Below are positions 24,225-32,463 of a stretch of DNA of 55,147 nt, one piece after another; the first letter of the stretch is position 1, and each line of letters starts with the position of its first letter. A program made the position numbers and the translations under genes. The DNA is from Tardiphaga sp. GTDB lineage: Bacteria > Pseudomonadota > Alphaproteobacteria > Rhizobiales > Xanthobacteraceae. The notes beneath the pieces were generated by a model. That model did not search any database. It was not told the origin of the DNA and saw only the letters and a program-made list of their open reading frames with translations. The stretch is taken from positions 1 through 55,147 of the forward strand of contig JASBVG010000132.1 in assembly GCA_030147505.1 (NCBI GenBank), read 5' to 3'.

Positions 24225-25451
24225 ATGGCCGCACCACGCGATCAGGCTGCACGTATCGTTCGTAACGATGCCGAAGAGGAGGCCCTCTCGGCACGCGTGG
24301 TTCCGCTTGAAGAGCCCGGCGGGCGCGGCCCTGCGGACGCACCGGAGACGCCGACAAATGAACCGGCGGCTGCTCCCGCTGCTGCCAAGCCTGCAGCGCC
24401 GAAGTCGCCACGCAAGAAGCGCATCCTCATGGGTGTCGGCGCACTCGCCGCGATTGCAGCTGTCTATTACGGCGTTAACTACTATCTGGTCGGTCGCTTC
24501 ATCGTCTCGACGGATGATGCCTATGTGCGCGCGAATAATTCGACGCTTGGCGCCCGTGTCTCGGGCCACATTGCCCGGATCGTGCCCGGCGATAATACGC
24601 TGGTGAAGGCCGGGCAGGTACTCTTCAAGATCGACGATGGCGACTACAAGATCGCGGTCGATGCAGCCCAGCGCAAAATCGATACCCAGAAGGCGACCAT
24701 CGAGCGCATCGGCCGTCAGGTCACGGCGCAAGAAAGTGCCGTCGAGCAGGCGCAGGCTCAACTCGCTTCGGCGGACGCGGCCGCCAATCGCGCCCAGTTG
24801 GAATATGATCGACAGGAAACGCTGAACAAGCAGGGATTTGCCTCGCGTTCGGTCTATGAGACGTCGCAGTCCAACCGCGATCAGACAGCTGCTTCTGTGA
24901 AAGCGGCCAGGGCTTCGGTGGATTCGGCCAAGAGCGCCGTCGAGGTCACAAGGGCGCAGCAGGCGGAAGCCCGCGCGCAGTTGCAGGAGCTGGAAAGCTC
25001 GCTCGACAAGGCACAGCGCGATCTTGCGTTCACCGACGTGAAGGCACCGGTGGATGGCATCTTCTCCAACCGTATGGTCAATCTCGGCGATTTCATCACC
25101 ACCGGCCAGCGCCTCGCCAATATCGTGCCGCTCGACGACGTCTACATCGATGCGAACTTCAAGGAGACGCAGTTGCGTCGACTGAAGCCGGGGCAGCCGG
25201 TATCGATTCAGCTGGATGCCGATACAAGCCGCGTCATCGACGGGACGGTGGAAAGCCTGTCGCCTGCCGCAGGTCAGGTGTTCACGCTGCTGCCGCCGGA
25301 CAACGCGACCGGCAACTTCACCAAGATCGTGCAGCGCGTACCGGTCCGCGTTCGTGTGCCCGCAGATGTCGCCAGGCAGAACATCTTGCGGGCCGGCATG
25401 TCGGTCTATGTCCGCATCAACACCAAGCCGGGCACCGCGCCCGCGCAGTAA
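24225..25451 (+). CDS. emrA: HlyD/EmrA-type membrane fusion protein
   Basis: A 408-residue periplasmic adaptor of a tripartite drug exporter. N-terminal cytoplasmic tail (1-65, Ala/Pro-rich), one TM helix (about 66-88, RILMGVGALAAIAAVYYGVN), then the biotinyl-lipoyl half (FIVSTDDAYVRANNSTLGAR, SGHIARIVPGDNTLVKAGQ), a long coiled-coil hairpin (about 140-265, Gln/Ala-rich with AQAQLASADAAANRAQLEYD), and the second barrel half (DVKAPVDGIFSNRMVNLGDF, then the beta-barrel ending MSVYVRINTK). The start MAAPRDQAARI has AGGAGG upstream; a frame starting at 24162 lies on the operator and is not real. It is followed by EmrB after 12 bases. Confidence 0.94.
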   Translation: MAAPRDQAARIVRNDAEEEALSARVVPLEEPGGRGPADAPETPTNEPAAAPAAAKPAAPKSPRKKRILMGVGALAAIAAVYYGVNYYLVGRFIVSTDDAYVRANNSTLGARVSGHIARIVPGDNTLVKAGQVLFKIDDGDYKIAVDAAQRKIDTQKATIERIGRQVTAQESAVEQAQAQLASADAAANRAQLEYDRQETLNKQGFASRSVYETSQSNRDQTAASVKAARASVDSAKSAVEVTRAQQAEARAQLQELESSLDKAQRDLAFTDVKAPVDGIFSNRMVNLGDFITTGQRLANIVPLDDVYIDANFKETQLRRLKPGQPVSIQLDADTSRVIDGTVESLSPAAGQVFTLLPPDNATGNFTKIVQRVPVRVRVPADVARQNILRAGMSVYVRINTKPGTAPAQ

Positions 25452-25463
25452 CGGATAGCGCTG

Positions 25464-27050
25464 ATGTCTTCGGCCAGCACTACCATGTCAGGAGCACCGC
25501 CGGCTGCGCCGGCGGATGATCGGATCGCGCCAAGACGCCTGATCGCGTTCCTGATCATGGTGTTCGGCATGTTCATGTCGATCCTGGACATCCAGATCGT
25601 CTCGGCATCGCTGTCGGACATCCAGGCCGGCCTGTCGGCGTCGTCGAACGAAGTTTCCTGGGTCCAGACCGCTTATCTGATTGCCGAAGTGATCGCGATT
25701 CCGCTGTCGGGGTTCTTGTCGCGCGCGCTGGGCACGCGTTTGTTGTTCGCCATCTCGGCGGCGGGCTTCACCTTTGCCAGCCTGATGTGCGGCTTCACCT
25801 CGTCCATCGAGCAGATGATTTTGTGGCGCGCCGTGCAAGGCTTTCTCGGCGCGGGCATGATCCCGACCGTTTTCGCTTCGGCCTACACCGTGTTTCCGCG
25901 CTCGAAGTTCCACATCGTCGCGCCGATCATCGGTCTTGTCGCGACGCTGGCGCCGACCATCGGGCCGACCGTCGGCGGCTACATCACCGATGCTCTGTCA
26001 TGGCATTGGCTGTTCTTCATCAATGTCGTTCCGGGCATCGGCATCACGATCGGTGTGCTGGCGCTGGTAGATTTCGACGAACCGCATTTCGAATTGCTCG
26101 AGCATTTCGACTGGTGGGGGCTTGGCTTCATGGCCGGCTTCCTTGGCTCGCTCGAATATGTGCTGGAAGAGGGCCCGCGTAACGACTGGTTCGAAGACGA
26201 GGCCATTCTGCTCTTTGCCGTGATCTGCGTGTTCTCGGCCGTCGCCTTTTTCTGGCGCGTGTTGACGGCGAAAGTGCCGATCGTCGATCTGCGCGCGTTC
26301 ACCAATCGCAATTTCGCGCTAGGCTCCACCTTCTCGTTCTGCATCGGCATCGGTCTCTACGGCCTGACCTATATCTACCCGCTCTATCTCGCTCAGGTAC
26401 GCGGCTATAGCGCGCTGATGATTGGCGAGACGATGTTCGTGTCGGGCGTCGCGATGTTCCTGATGGCGCCGGTCGTCGGCCGCCTGATGACCAAGGTCGA
26501 CCTGCGCATCCTGATCGGCTCGGGTCTCGTGCTGTTTGCGTCGGGCACCTGGCTGATGACGTCGATCACCCGCGATTATGATTTCTACGAGCTGCTCGTT
26601 CCGCAAATCCTGCGCGGCATGGGCATGATGCTGGCGATGGTGCCGATCAACAATATCGCACTCGGCACGCTGACGCCGGAAATGCTGAAGAATGCGTCCG
26701 GTTTGTTCAACCTGACGCGCAACCTCGGTGGCGCGCTGGGTCTCGCGCTCATCAATACCGTGCTCGATCACCGCACCGATTTTCACATCTCGCGTCTTCA
26801 CGACAAGGTGACATGGGGTAATGCCATGGCGGTCGAGACGCTGAACATGCTCACGCAGAAATTCCAGGGCATGGGTGATGCCTCGCGCATGGCGTTGAAG
26901 CAGTTGACGCAGATCACCCACCGCCAGGCCGTGGTGATGGGTTTCGGCGATGCGTTCTTTATGCTGTCTTGTTTCTATCTCGGGCTCAGCGTGATGGTGC
27001 TGATGCTAGACAAGCCGGGCAATCCAGCCGCCGGTGGTGGCGGACACTGA
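25464..27050 (+). CDS. emrB: EmrB-type MFS multidrug exporter (DHA2)
   Basis: A 528-residue proton antiporter with 14 predicted TM helices. Motifs of the DHA2 family: MFMSILDIQIVSASLSDIQ (motif D1), WVQTAYLIAEVIAIPLSGFL, GFLSRALGTRLLFAISAAGF (motif A), ILWRAVQGFLGAGMIPTVF (motif B), and VATLAPTIGPTVGGYI (motif C). It takes substrate from the membrane or cytoplasm and passes it to EmrA and an outer membrane channel coded elsewhere. Together with EmrA and the divergent TetR it is one regulated unit. Substrates cannot be told from sequence. Confidence 0.95.
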   Translation: MSSASTTMSGAPPAAPADDRIAPRRLIAFLIMVFGMFMSILDIQIVSASLSDIQAGLSASSNEVSWVQTAYLIAEVIAIPLSGFLSRALGTRLLFAISAAGFTFASLMCGFTSSIEQMILWRAVQGFLGAGMIPTVFASAYTVFPRSKFHIVAPIIGLVATLAPTIGPTVGGYITDALSWHWLFFINVVPGIGITIGVLALVDFDEPHFELLEHFDWWGLGFMAGFLGSLEYVLEEGPRNDWFEDEAILLFAVICVFSAVAFFWRVLTAKVPIVDLRAFTNRNFALGSTFSFCIGIGLYGLTYIYPLYLAQVRGYSALMIGETMFVSGVAMFLMAPVVGRLMTKVDLRILIGSGLVLFASGTWLMTSITRDYDFYELLVPQILRGMGMMLAMVPINNIALGTLTPEMLKNASGLFNLTRNLGGALGLALINTVLDHRTDFHISRLHDKVTWGNAMAVETLNMLTQKFQGMGDASRMALKQLTQITHRQAVVMGFGDAFFMLSCFYLGLSVMVLMLDKPGNPAAGGGGH

Positions 27051-27387
27051 CGAAAGCGTCATCACTTGCAAGACGGTGGTCGTCGGAATCCGCTTGCTGC
27101 GTGTTGCCAAACGGGACCGCTCTATCTATAAGGTCTTCATCCATCGCTCGAACCTGAGGGAGAGTCTGCATGAAGTCGATTTATCTGCTCCCCGGCATCT
27201 CCGGTTCGGTGCGTATGCGCGGGTTCGTGCGGACTCATTGAGTCCCGTTTCCGTCGCTGCCGACCGGATGCGTTTCGGTCAATTTCAGTTCCACTGATCA
27301 TCCAATCTTTCATGACGCGGATATGCGGCTTGGCCGTCGCGCGTCAACCATGGAGCCGGCCGCGCAGGGGCGTGACCGGATGACATC
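27051..27387. other. Intergenic stretch with no supported gene
   Basis: About 340 bases between emrB and the ABC exporter gene. Small frames here (up to about 87 codons) have no ribosome site, no conserved look and mixed composition. No terminator hairpin with a T run is evident. It should hold the promoter of the ABC gene. Confidence 0.4.
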
Positions 27388-29190
27388 ATGACTCTCAAAG
27401 ATAGAAATCGCCCTGCGGCCATCCGCGTCGTCATTCCGTTTGTGTTGAGGCACTGGTTTAGGCAGCCAGGTCGCACGCTAACGGTTGCTGCTGGCCTGCT
27501 CGGTGCGACGGTGGCAGATCTGTTCATGCCGCTGTTTTCCGGCCAGTTGGTCGATGCCGTAACCAGAGGCGGCAGCGATCCAGCGGCGCGCAAGGCTGCG
27601 TTTATCGCTTTCGGGGCCATTGTCGCTCTCGGTCTGGCATCACTGTTGCTGCGCCAGCTCGGCATTCACGCGATCGTGCCGTTCACGCTGCGGATCATGT
27701 CGGATCTGTCGCGTGATGCCTTCGCGCGCGTGCAGCGTTTTTCGACCGATTGGCATGCCAATAATTTCGCTGGGTCGACCGTGCGCAAGATCACGCGCGG
27801 CATGTGGGCCGTCGACCTTCTCAACGACACGCTCCTGATGGCATTGCTGCCGTCCCTGGTGGTGTTGCTGGGTTCGGTGCTGCTGCTCGGTCTGCACTGG
27901 CCGGCGCTCGGGGCCGTCATTGCGGTCGGCGCTGTTGTCTATATCGCGATGACCGTGTGGTTCTCCACGCGCTACATCGCGCCGGCTGCCCGTGTCTCGA
28001 ACGCATGGGACACCAAGGTCGGCGGCACGCTGGCAGATTCCGTGACCTGCAATGCGGTGGTGAAGTCGTTCGGCGCCGAGACGCGCGAAGACGCGCGGCT
28101 CGGGCAGGTGGTCAGCCGGTGGCGCGCGCGTGTGCGGCGGACGTGGCTACGCTACAACTATACCAGCACGGCTCAGCTGGCGGTGTTGCTCTGTGTTCGC
28201 GCATCGGTGATCGGCGGCGCGCTGTGGCTGTGGCTCGACGGCCGTGCCAGCGCTGGCGATATTACTTACGTTCTGACGAGCTATGTCGTCATCCACGGCT
28301 ATCTGCGCGATGTCGGCATGCACATCAACAACCTGCAACGTTCGGTCAACGACATGGACGAGCTGGTTGCGATCCATGACGAGACTATCGGCGTCGTCGA
28401 TGCCCTCGGGGCGAAACCGATCGCCATCGGCGGAGGACACATCAGGTTCGACGATGTGACCTTCCTCTATGGTGGCCATGTCACGCCGCTGTATCGCGGT
28501 CTGTCCGTCGAGATCCGCGCGGGCGAGCGGGTCGGCCTCGTCGGTCGGTCCGGTTCGGGCAAGACCACTTTCGTGAAGCTGATCCAGCGGCTTTACGATG
28601 TCTCGGATGGGCGCATCGTCATCGACGGCCAGGATATCGCTGATGTGACACAGGAATCGCTGCGCAGCCAGATCGCGATCGTGCAGCAGGAGCCGATTCT
28701 GTTTCATCGCTCGCTGGCCGACAACATCGCCTATGCGCGGCCTGGTGCCAGCATGATGGAGATCGAGCGCGCGGCGCGGCTGGCCAATGCGCATGATTTC
28801 ATCGAACGGCTGCCCAAAGCCTACGGGACGCTGGTCGGTGAGCGCGGCATCAAACTGTCGGGCGGCGAACGGCAGCGTGTGGCGCTGGCGCGCGCCTTCC
28901 TGGCGGATGCGCCGGTGCTGATCCTGGACGAGGCGACAGCAAGCCTCGACTCTGAGTCCGAAGCACTGATTCAAGAGGCGATGGAGCGGCTGATGAAAGG
29001 CCGTACGTCGATCGTGATCGCACACAGGCTTTCGACAGTGCGCAGTCTCGATCGAATCCTGGTCTTCGATCGCGGCATGGTGGCGGAAGAGGGGACCCAC
29101 GACGAACTGGCGAAGCGGCCGGGCGGCATCTATCGCGGCCTGTTCGAGCGTCAGGTGCTCGAGCTCGATCGCACGCAGGCGGCGGAATAA
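27388..29190 (+). CDS. ABC exporter, fused permease-ATPase (ABCB type)
   Basis: A 600-residue half transporter that works as a homodimer. Six TM helices span about 20-310 (GLLGATVADLFMPLFSGQLV, SLLLRQLGIHAIVPF, LPSLVVLLGSVLLLGLHWPA and others). The nucleotide domain has Walker A GRSGSGKTT (Lys392), the Q-loop IAIVQQEPILFH, the signature LSGGERQRVALARA (from Leu490), Walker B VLILDEATA (Asp514, Glu515), and switch His in VIAHRLS. The family includes lipid, peptide, drug and metal exporters, and the substrate cannot be fixed. Very Arg/Trp-rich around DARLGQVVSRWRARVRRTW. It stands alone, with a strong hairpin after it. Confidence 0.93.
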   Translation: MTLKDRNRPAAIRVVIPFVLRHWFRQPGRTLTVAAGLLGATVADLFMPLFSGQLVDAVTRGGSDPAARKAAFIAFGAIVALGLASLLLRQLGIHAIVPFTLRIMSDLSRDAFARVQRFSTDWHANNFAGSTVRKITRGMWAVDLLNDTLLMALLPSLVVLLGSVLLLGLHWPALGAVIAVGAVVYIAMTVWFSTRYIAPAARVSNAWDTKVGGTLADSVTCNAVVKSFGAETREDARLGQVVSRWRARVRRTWLRYNYTSTAQLAVLLCVRASVIGGALWLWLDGRASAGDITYVLTSYVVIHGYLRDVGMHINNLQRSVNDMDELVAIHDETIGVVDALGAKPIAIGGGHIRFDDVTFLYGGHVTPLYRGLSVEIRAGERVGLVGRSGSGKTTFVKLIQRLYDVSDGRIVIDGQDIADVTQESLRSQIAIVQQEPILFHRSLADNIAYARPGASMMEIERAARLANAHDFIERLPKAYGTLVGERGIKLSGGERQRVALARAFLADAPVLILDEATASLDSESEALIQEAMERLMKGRTSIVIAHRLSTVRSLDRILVFDRGMVAEEGTHDELAKRPGGIYRGLFERQVLELDRTQAAE

Positions 29191-29232
29191 CGAAGTCATT
29201 GTGCGATCTGCAATCGATCGCTCTCAAACTGG

Positions 29233-29270
29233 CGAGGGGCCCGGCGGTGTTGCGCCGGGCCCCTCGTTGT
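29233..29270. terminator. Strong hairpin between the ABC gene and rnpB
   Basis: CGAGGGGCCCGGCG and CGCCGGGCCCCTCG are perfect complements with a 6-base loop; GTTGTT follows on the plus strand. It lies about 40 bases after the ABC gene stop and just beyond the 3' end of rnpB on the minus strand, so it may end both transcripts. Confidence 0.75.
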
Positions 29271-29275
29271 TCGGG

Positions 29276-29693
29276 TATCAGCCGGCCTGTAAGCCGGGTT
29301 CTGTAAGGCACCCCCGCTTGCGCGGCGATACGTAACGGCCATTCCTCTGGGACCGCATTTGCATGCGGCCTCAAGCAACCTACCCAGACGGCGGGTTTGA
29401 CATCACCCTGCAGTGTTATCGTTCGCGAACGAACTGACTGCGCTGCCGTCCCTATTCGGTTTTGCTCCCGGTGGGGTTTACCTTGCCGTCTCCGTTGCCG
29501 GATCCGCGGTGCGCTCTTACCGCACCTTTTCACCCTTGCTTCGTGCAGGCACGAAGCGGTTCGTTCTCTGTGGCACTTTCCCTGGGGTCGCCCCCGCCGG
29601 ACGTTATCCGGCACCGTATGTCATTGGAGCCCGGACTTTCCTCCCCCGCAGCCTTTCGACCCTAGCGGAAGCGGCCATCCGGCCGACTGACGG
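29276..29693 (-). ncRNA. rnpB: RNase P RNA (class A)
   Basis: The catalytic RNA that trims the 5' leader of pre-tRNA. On the minus strand the 5' part has GAGGAAAGTCCGGGCTCCA (conserved region I, P4 strand), and the 3' end has ACAGAACCCGGCTTACAGG (the P4 return strand), with complementary ends near GTCGGCCGGATGGCCGC and GGCCGGCTGATA closing P1/P2. About 418 bases, usual for alphaproteobacteria. Ends are set to within a few bases by eye. The strongly folded interior, not open frames, explains this region; frames that cross it are spurious. Confidence 0.96.
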
Positions 29694-29733
29694 GAGAAGC
29701 CATGGGGACTTACGTGCCGCGCGTCAAGTCGCG

Positions 29734-30573
29734 TCAGCCGGTCCTGGCGGTTTCGCTGCGCGGCAGGCTCACGAGCAGAGCCTCCAGCGTTTCCAGCGTC
29801 GAGAGATCCGCAACGCCATCCACGCGTTCGGGGCGGAAGTGGCGCTGGAACGCAGTGACGACCTCGGTCGTGGGCACATCGTAGACGCCGGTGACCTCGA
29901 TGCCGTAGCCGTAGCGGGCGAGGGCCTGTTGCAGCGCTTTGACCTGATCGCCATCCGCGCCGGTCCGTAGACCTTCGCCGGACACGATCGGGGCTGGATG
30001 CACCCAGTGGCCGACACCGGAACTGGCGAGCAGATGCCATGGGAATTTTTCACCGGGATCCTTCTTGCGCGACGGCGCCACGTCGGAGTGACCGAGCACC
30101 CGATGGGTCGGCATGTCGCGGCGCAGCAGAATGCCCCGGCACAGCGCCGTGACGGCTGCGATCTGCCGGGCGGGATAGTCGGGATAGCCCCAGTCGTGGC
30201 CGCGATTGATGATTTCGATGCCAATGGAGCAGGAGTTGACGTCGTCCTCGCCGGCCCAGAACGACGAGCCGGCATGCCAGGCGCGCTTGGACTCCGGCAC
30301 CGTCTGCACGATGCGCCCGTCCTCTAGAACGATGTAATGGGCCGAGACGTCGGTGCCGTCGCTGCACAGGCGCGCGATCGCACCTTCAGCGTCGGGCATG
30401 CCGGTATAGTGCAGCACGATCATGTCAGGCGCGAGCCCCTTGTTCCGATCGCCGTAATTCGGCGATGGGATCACGTCCGACACGACGGAGGAATCCGGCG
30501 TGAAAGTCGGAAGATCCGCAATCCCTTTCGGGATCGGCAGGGGGCGCTGGCGTCTGGTCTCGGATCCGGACAA
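29734..30573 (-). CDS. N-acetylmuramoyl-L-alanine amidase (Amidase_2, AmiD/AmpD-type)
   Basis: A 279-residue zinc amidase that cleaves the bond between MurNAc and L-Ala. Residues about 49-57 (DMIVLHYTG) give the first zinc His; VSAHYIVLEDGRIVQTVPES and WHAGSS follow; SCSIGIEIINRGHDWGYPDY; then HRVLGHSDVAPSRKKDPGEKF with the second His and the Asp ligands. The C-terminal 75 residues (ADGDQVKALQQALARYGYGI, EVVTAFQRHFRPERVDGVAD) are a peptidoglycan-binding domain of the PG_binding_1 type. No signal peptide is seen, so it may be a cytosolic anhydro-muropeptide amidase or exported by another route. It lies next to the cell wall cluster, 490 bases before rsmH on the opposite strand. Confidence 0.92.
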   Translation of the reverse strand: MSGSETRRQRPLPIPKGIADLPTFTPDSSVVSDVIPSPNYGDRNKGLAPDMIVLHYTGMPDAEGAIARLCSDGTDVSAHYIVLEDGRIVQTVPESKRAWHAGSSFWAGEDDVNSCSIGIEIINRGHDWGYPDYPARQIAAVTALCRGILLRRDMPTHRVLGHSDVAPSRKKDPGEKFPWHLLASSGVGHWVHPAPIVSGEGLRTGADGDQVKALQQALARYGYGIEVTGVYDVPTTEVVTAFQRHFRPERVDGVADLSTLETLEALLVSLPRSETARTG

Positions 30574-31062
30574 TCTCTTTCACTCTCCATAAGGTTCGGC
30601 AAGGCGTGGCGACCGCAAGGGGAGGGACACTATTCCGATCGGCATTCGATTGCGCAACGATCGCAAGCCGGTTTTACCCTTTTATTTCATCGCTCTGTGC
30701 GCCGTGGGGCAGTACTACGATACAACCTCCGCGAACGAATTGAGTCGTTTCGTGATCGCACTATCAACGGATTCTTAACGCTAAGCATCGTTACTGAAAG
30801 ATGACGTGCCGAACTCATTTGAGGGCGGCCAGAGTTCCATTCGACACGCGTTCCCATGGCCAATTCTTATCATCCATGCGGACAAACGATCACCGCGCGG
30901 GACTACGCGGGTGACCGGTCGAACCGATTCGATTATCGCGCGACGCAGCGGCCTGGCCGCGCGGCGCGCCGGCATTTGAGGCGCCATGGGCCGCTCGCAG
31001 TCCGGATTGGTCGGGTGCCTCGCAAGGAAGGAACGGATCCCGTTGCCCGTTCGCGTGCGCCT
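30574..31062. other. Leader region of the dcw cluster, no mraZ seen
   Basis: About 490 bases between the amidase and rsmH. The usual first gene of the cluster, mraZ, is not found: no frame has an MraZ-like sequence. A frame continuous with rsmH stays open from 30856 (69 extra codons), but the residues are Arg-rich and unlike RsmH. The cluster promoter should be here; AT-rich bases near 30700-30790 are the most likely place. Confidence 0.5.
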
Positions 31063-32052
31063 ATGAGTGATGCCCGACATATCTCCGTGCTCGGCCCCGA
31101 GGCCGTCGAGATGCTGTCGCCGCGCGCCGGTGGTATTTACGTGGACGCGACCTTCGGCGCCGGTGGTTATTCGCGCATGATCCTCGCGACCGAAGGCACG
31201 CGCGTGATCGCGATCGATCGCGACAGCACGGCGATCGCAGGCGGGGCCGATCTGGTGGCCTCGTCCGCCGGTCGTCTCACGCTGGTCGAGGATCGCTTCT
31301 CCAATCTCGCCGATGTCTGCGCCGCGCAGGGCACGCCGTTGGTCGATGGCGTCGTGATGGATGTCGGCGTGTCGTCCATGCAGCTCGACCAGGCCGAACG
31401 CGGCTTTTCGTTCCGTTTCGATGGTCCGCTCGACATGCGCATGAGCCAGCATGGGCCGAGCGCAGCCGATGTGGTTGCCAGGGCGTCCGAGGCCGATCTC
31501 GCCAACATCATCTATATCTTCGGCGAGGAGCGTCACTCGCGGGCCGTCGCCCGCGCTATCGTCGCGGCGCGCAAGGAAGCCGAGATCGTCACGACGAAAC
31601 AACTCGTTGAAATTGTTTCCAAGGTCGTGTGGGCAAAGCCCGGAGAAATCCATCCAGCGACGCGCACGTTTCAGGCGCTGCGCATCTTCGTCAATGAAGA
31701 ACTCGATGAGCTGCACACCGCGCTTGCCGCCGCGGAGCATGTTCTCAAGCCCGGTGGTCGTCTCTCGGTAGTCTCCTTTCACTCTCTGGAAGATCGCATC
31801 GTCAAGACGTTCATTGCCGAACGCAGCAAGACCGGCGGTGGTTCGCGGCATCTGCCGGAAGTCGCCCAGGTCGTGCCGCGCTTTAAGGTCGTGAACAAGC
31901 GCCCGATCGTTGCCGATGAGATAGAGACGAAAGCCAATCCGCGAGCGCGCTCCGCGAAGCTGCGTGGTGCCGAGCGCACCGATGCGCCGGCGCAGCACGC
32001 CGGCCCATTGCCGGGCTGGCCGACGCTCGCCTCTGTGATGCGGGGAGGCTGA
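31063..32052 (+). CDS. rsmH: 16S rRNA m4C1402 methyltransferase RsmH
   Basis: A 329-residue SAM-dependent enzyme that adds the N4-methyl group at C1402 of 16S rRNA. Landmarks: HISVLGPEAVEMLSPRAGG then YVDATFGAGGYSRMIL (SAM loop), VIAIDRDSTAIA, DGVVMDVGVSSMQLDQAERG, FSFRFDGPLDMRMS, IYIFGEERHSRAVARAIV, TRTFQALRIFVNEELDEL, and SVVSFHSLEDRIVKTFI. The start MSDARHISVLG at 31063 fits the family; a longer in-frame ORF exists upstream. It is the first gene of the cluster and ends 3 bases before ftsL. Often called mraW. Confidence 0.96.
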   Translation: MSDARHISVLGPEAVEMLSPRAGGIYVDATFGAGGYSRMILATEGTRVIAIDRDSTAIAGGADLVASSAGRLTLVEDRFSNLADVCAAQGTPLVDGVVMDVGVSSMQLDQAERGFSFRFDGPLDMRMSQHGPSAADVVARASEADLANIIYIFGEERHSRAVARAIVAARKEAEIVTTKQLVEIVSKVVWAKPGEIHPATRTFQALRIFVNEELDELHTALAAAEHVLKPGGRLSVVSFHSLEDRIVKTFIAERSKTGGGSRHLPEVAQVVPRFKVVNKRPIVADEIETKANPRARSAKLRGAERTDAPAQHAGPLPGWPTLASVMRGG

Positions 32053-32055
32053 GGC

Positions 32056-32463
32056 ATGCGCATCATCCATCTCCTCGTCATCGGTATCCTGGTTTTCGCA
32101 GCGGCCTATGTCTATCGCATCAAGATGGAATCCACCGTGCGCACCGAGAAAGTGTCGCGCTTGCATGCGGATATCCGCGAGCAACGTGATGCGATTGCCC
32201 AGTTGCGCGCCGAATGGGCCAAGCTGGACGCGCCGATGCGCCTGCAAGGCCTCGCCGAGCGGCATCTCAAGCTGCAGCCGATGACGGCGCAGCAGTTCGA
32301 CAGCCTGAAGAATCTTCCCGATCGTCCGCCGAGCTTCGCCCGGCCAGGCACGCCAGATCCCATCGGCGCCATGCTCAACAGCATCGACCCGGATGTCGTC
32401 GTCACCGGATCGGTATCTGACAGGGCGCAGGACAAGGCGGATCGGCCGGAGGATCAGCAATGA
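32056..32463 (+). CDS. ftsL: Cell division protein FtsL
   Basis: A 135-residue bitopic protein. TM helix at about 3-20 (IIHLLVIGILVFAAAYVY), then a heptad-rich helix (KMESTVRTEKVSRLHADIRE, QRDAIAQLRAEWAKL, ending in LQGLAERHLKLQPM) that pairs with FtsB and FtsQ, and a flexible Pro/Asp-rich tail. Identified by position between rsmH and ftsI and by its profile, since FtsL sequences vary greatly. It overlaps ftsI by 4 bases (ATGA). Confidence 0.9.
   Translation: MRIIHLLVIGILVFAAAYVYRIKMESTVRTEKVSRLHADIREQRDAIAQLRAEWAKLDAPMRLQGLAERHLKLQPMTAQQFDSLKNLPDRPPSFARPGTPDPIGAMLNSIDPDVVVTGSVSDRAQDKADRPEDQQ

Noticed and set aside
29413..29970. 185-codon open frame across rnpB
   Set aside because: Lies on the structured RNase P RNA gene and the amidase end; not a protein.
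30856..31062. 69-codon N-terminal extension of rsmH
   Set aside because: Residues are Arg-rich and absent from the family; the ATG at 31063 begins the conserved part.
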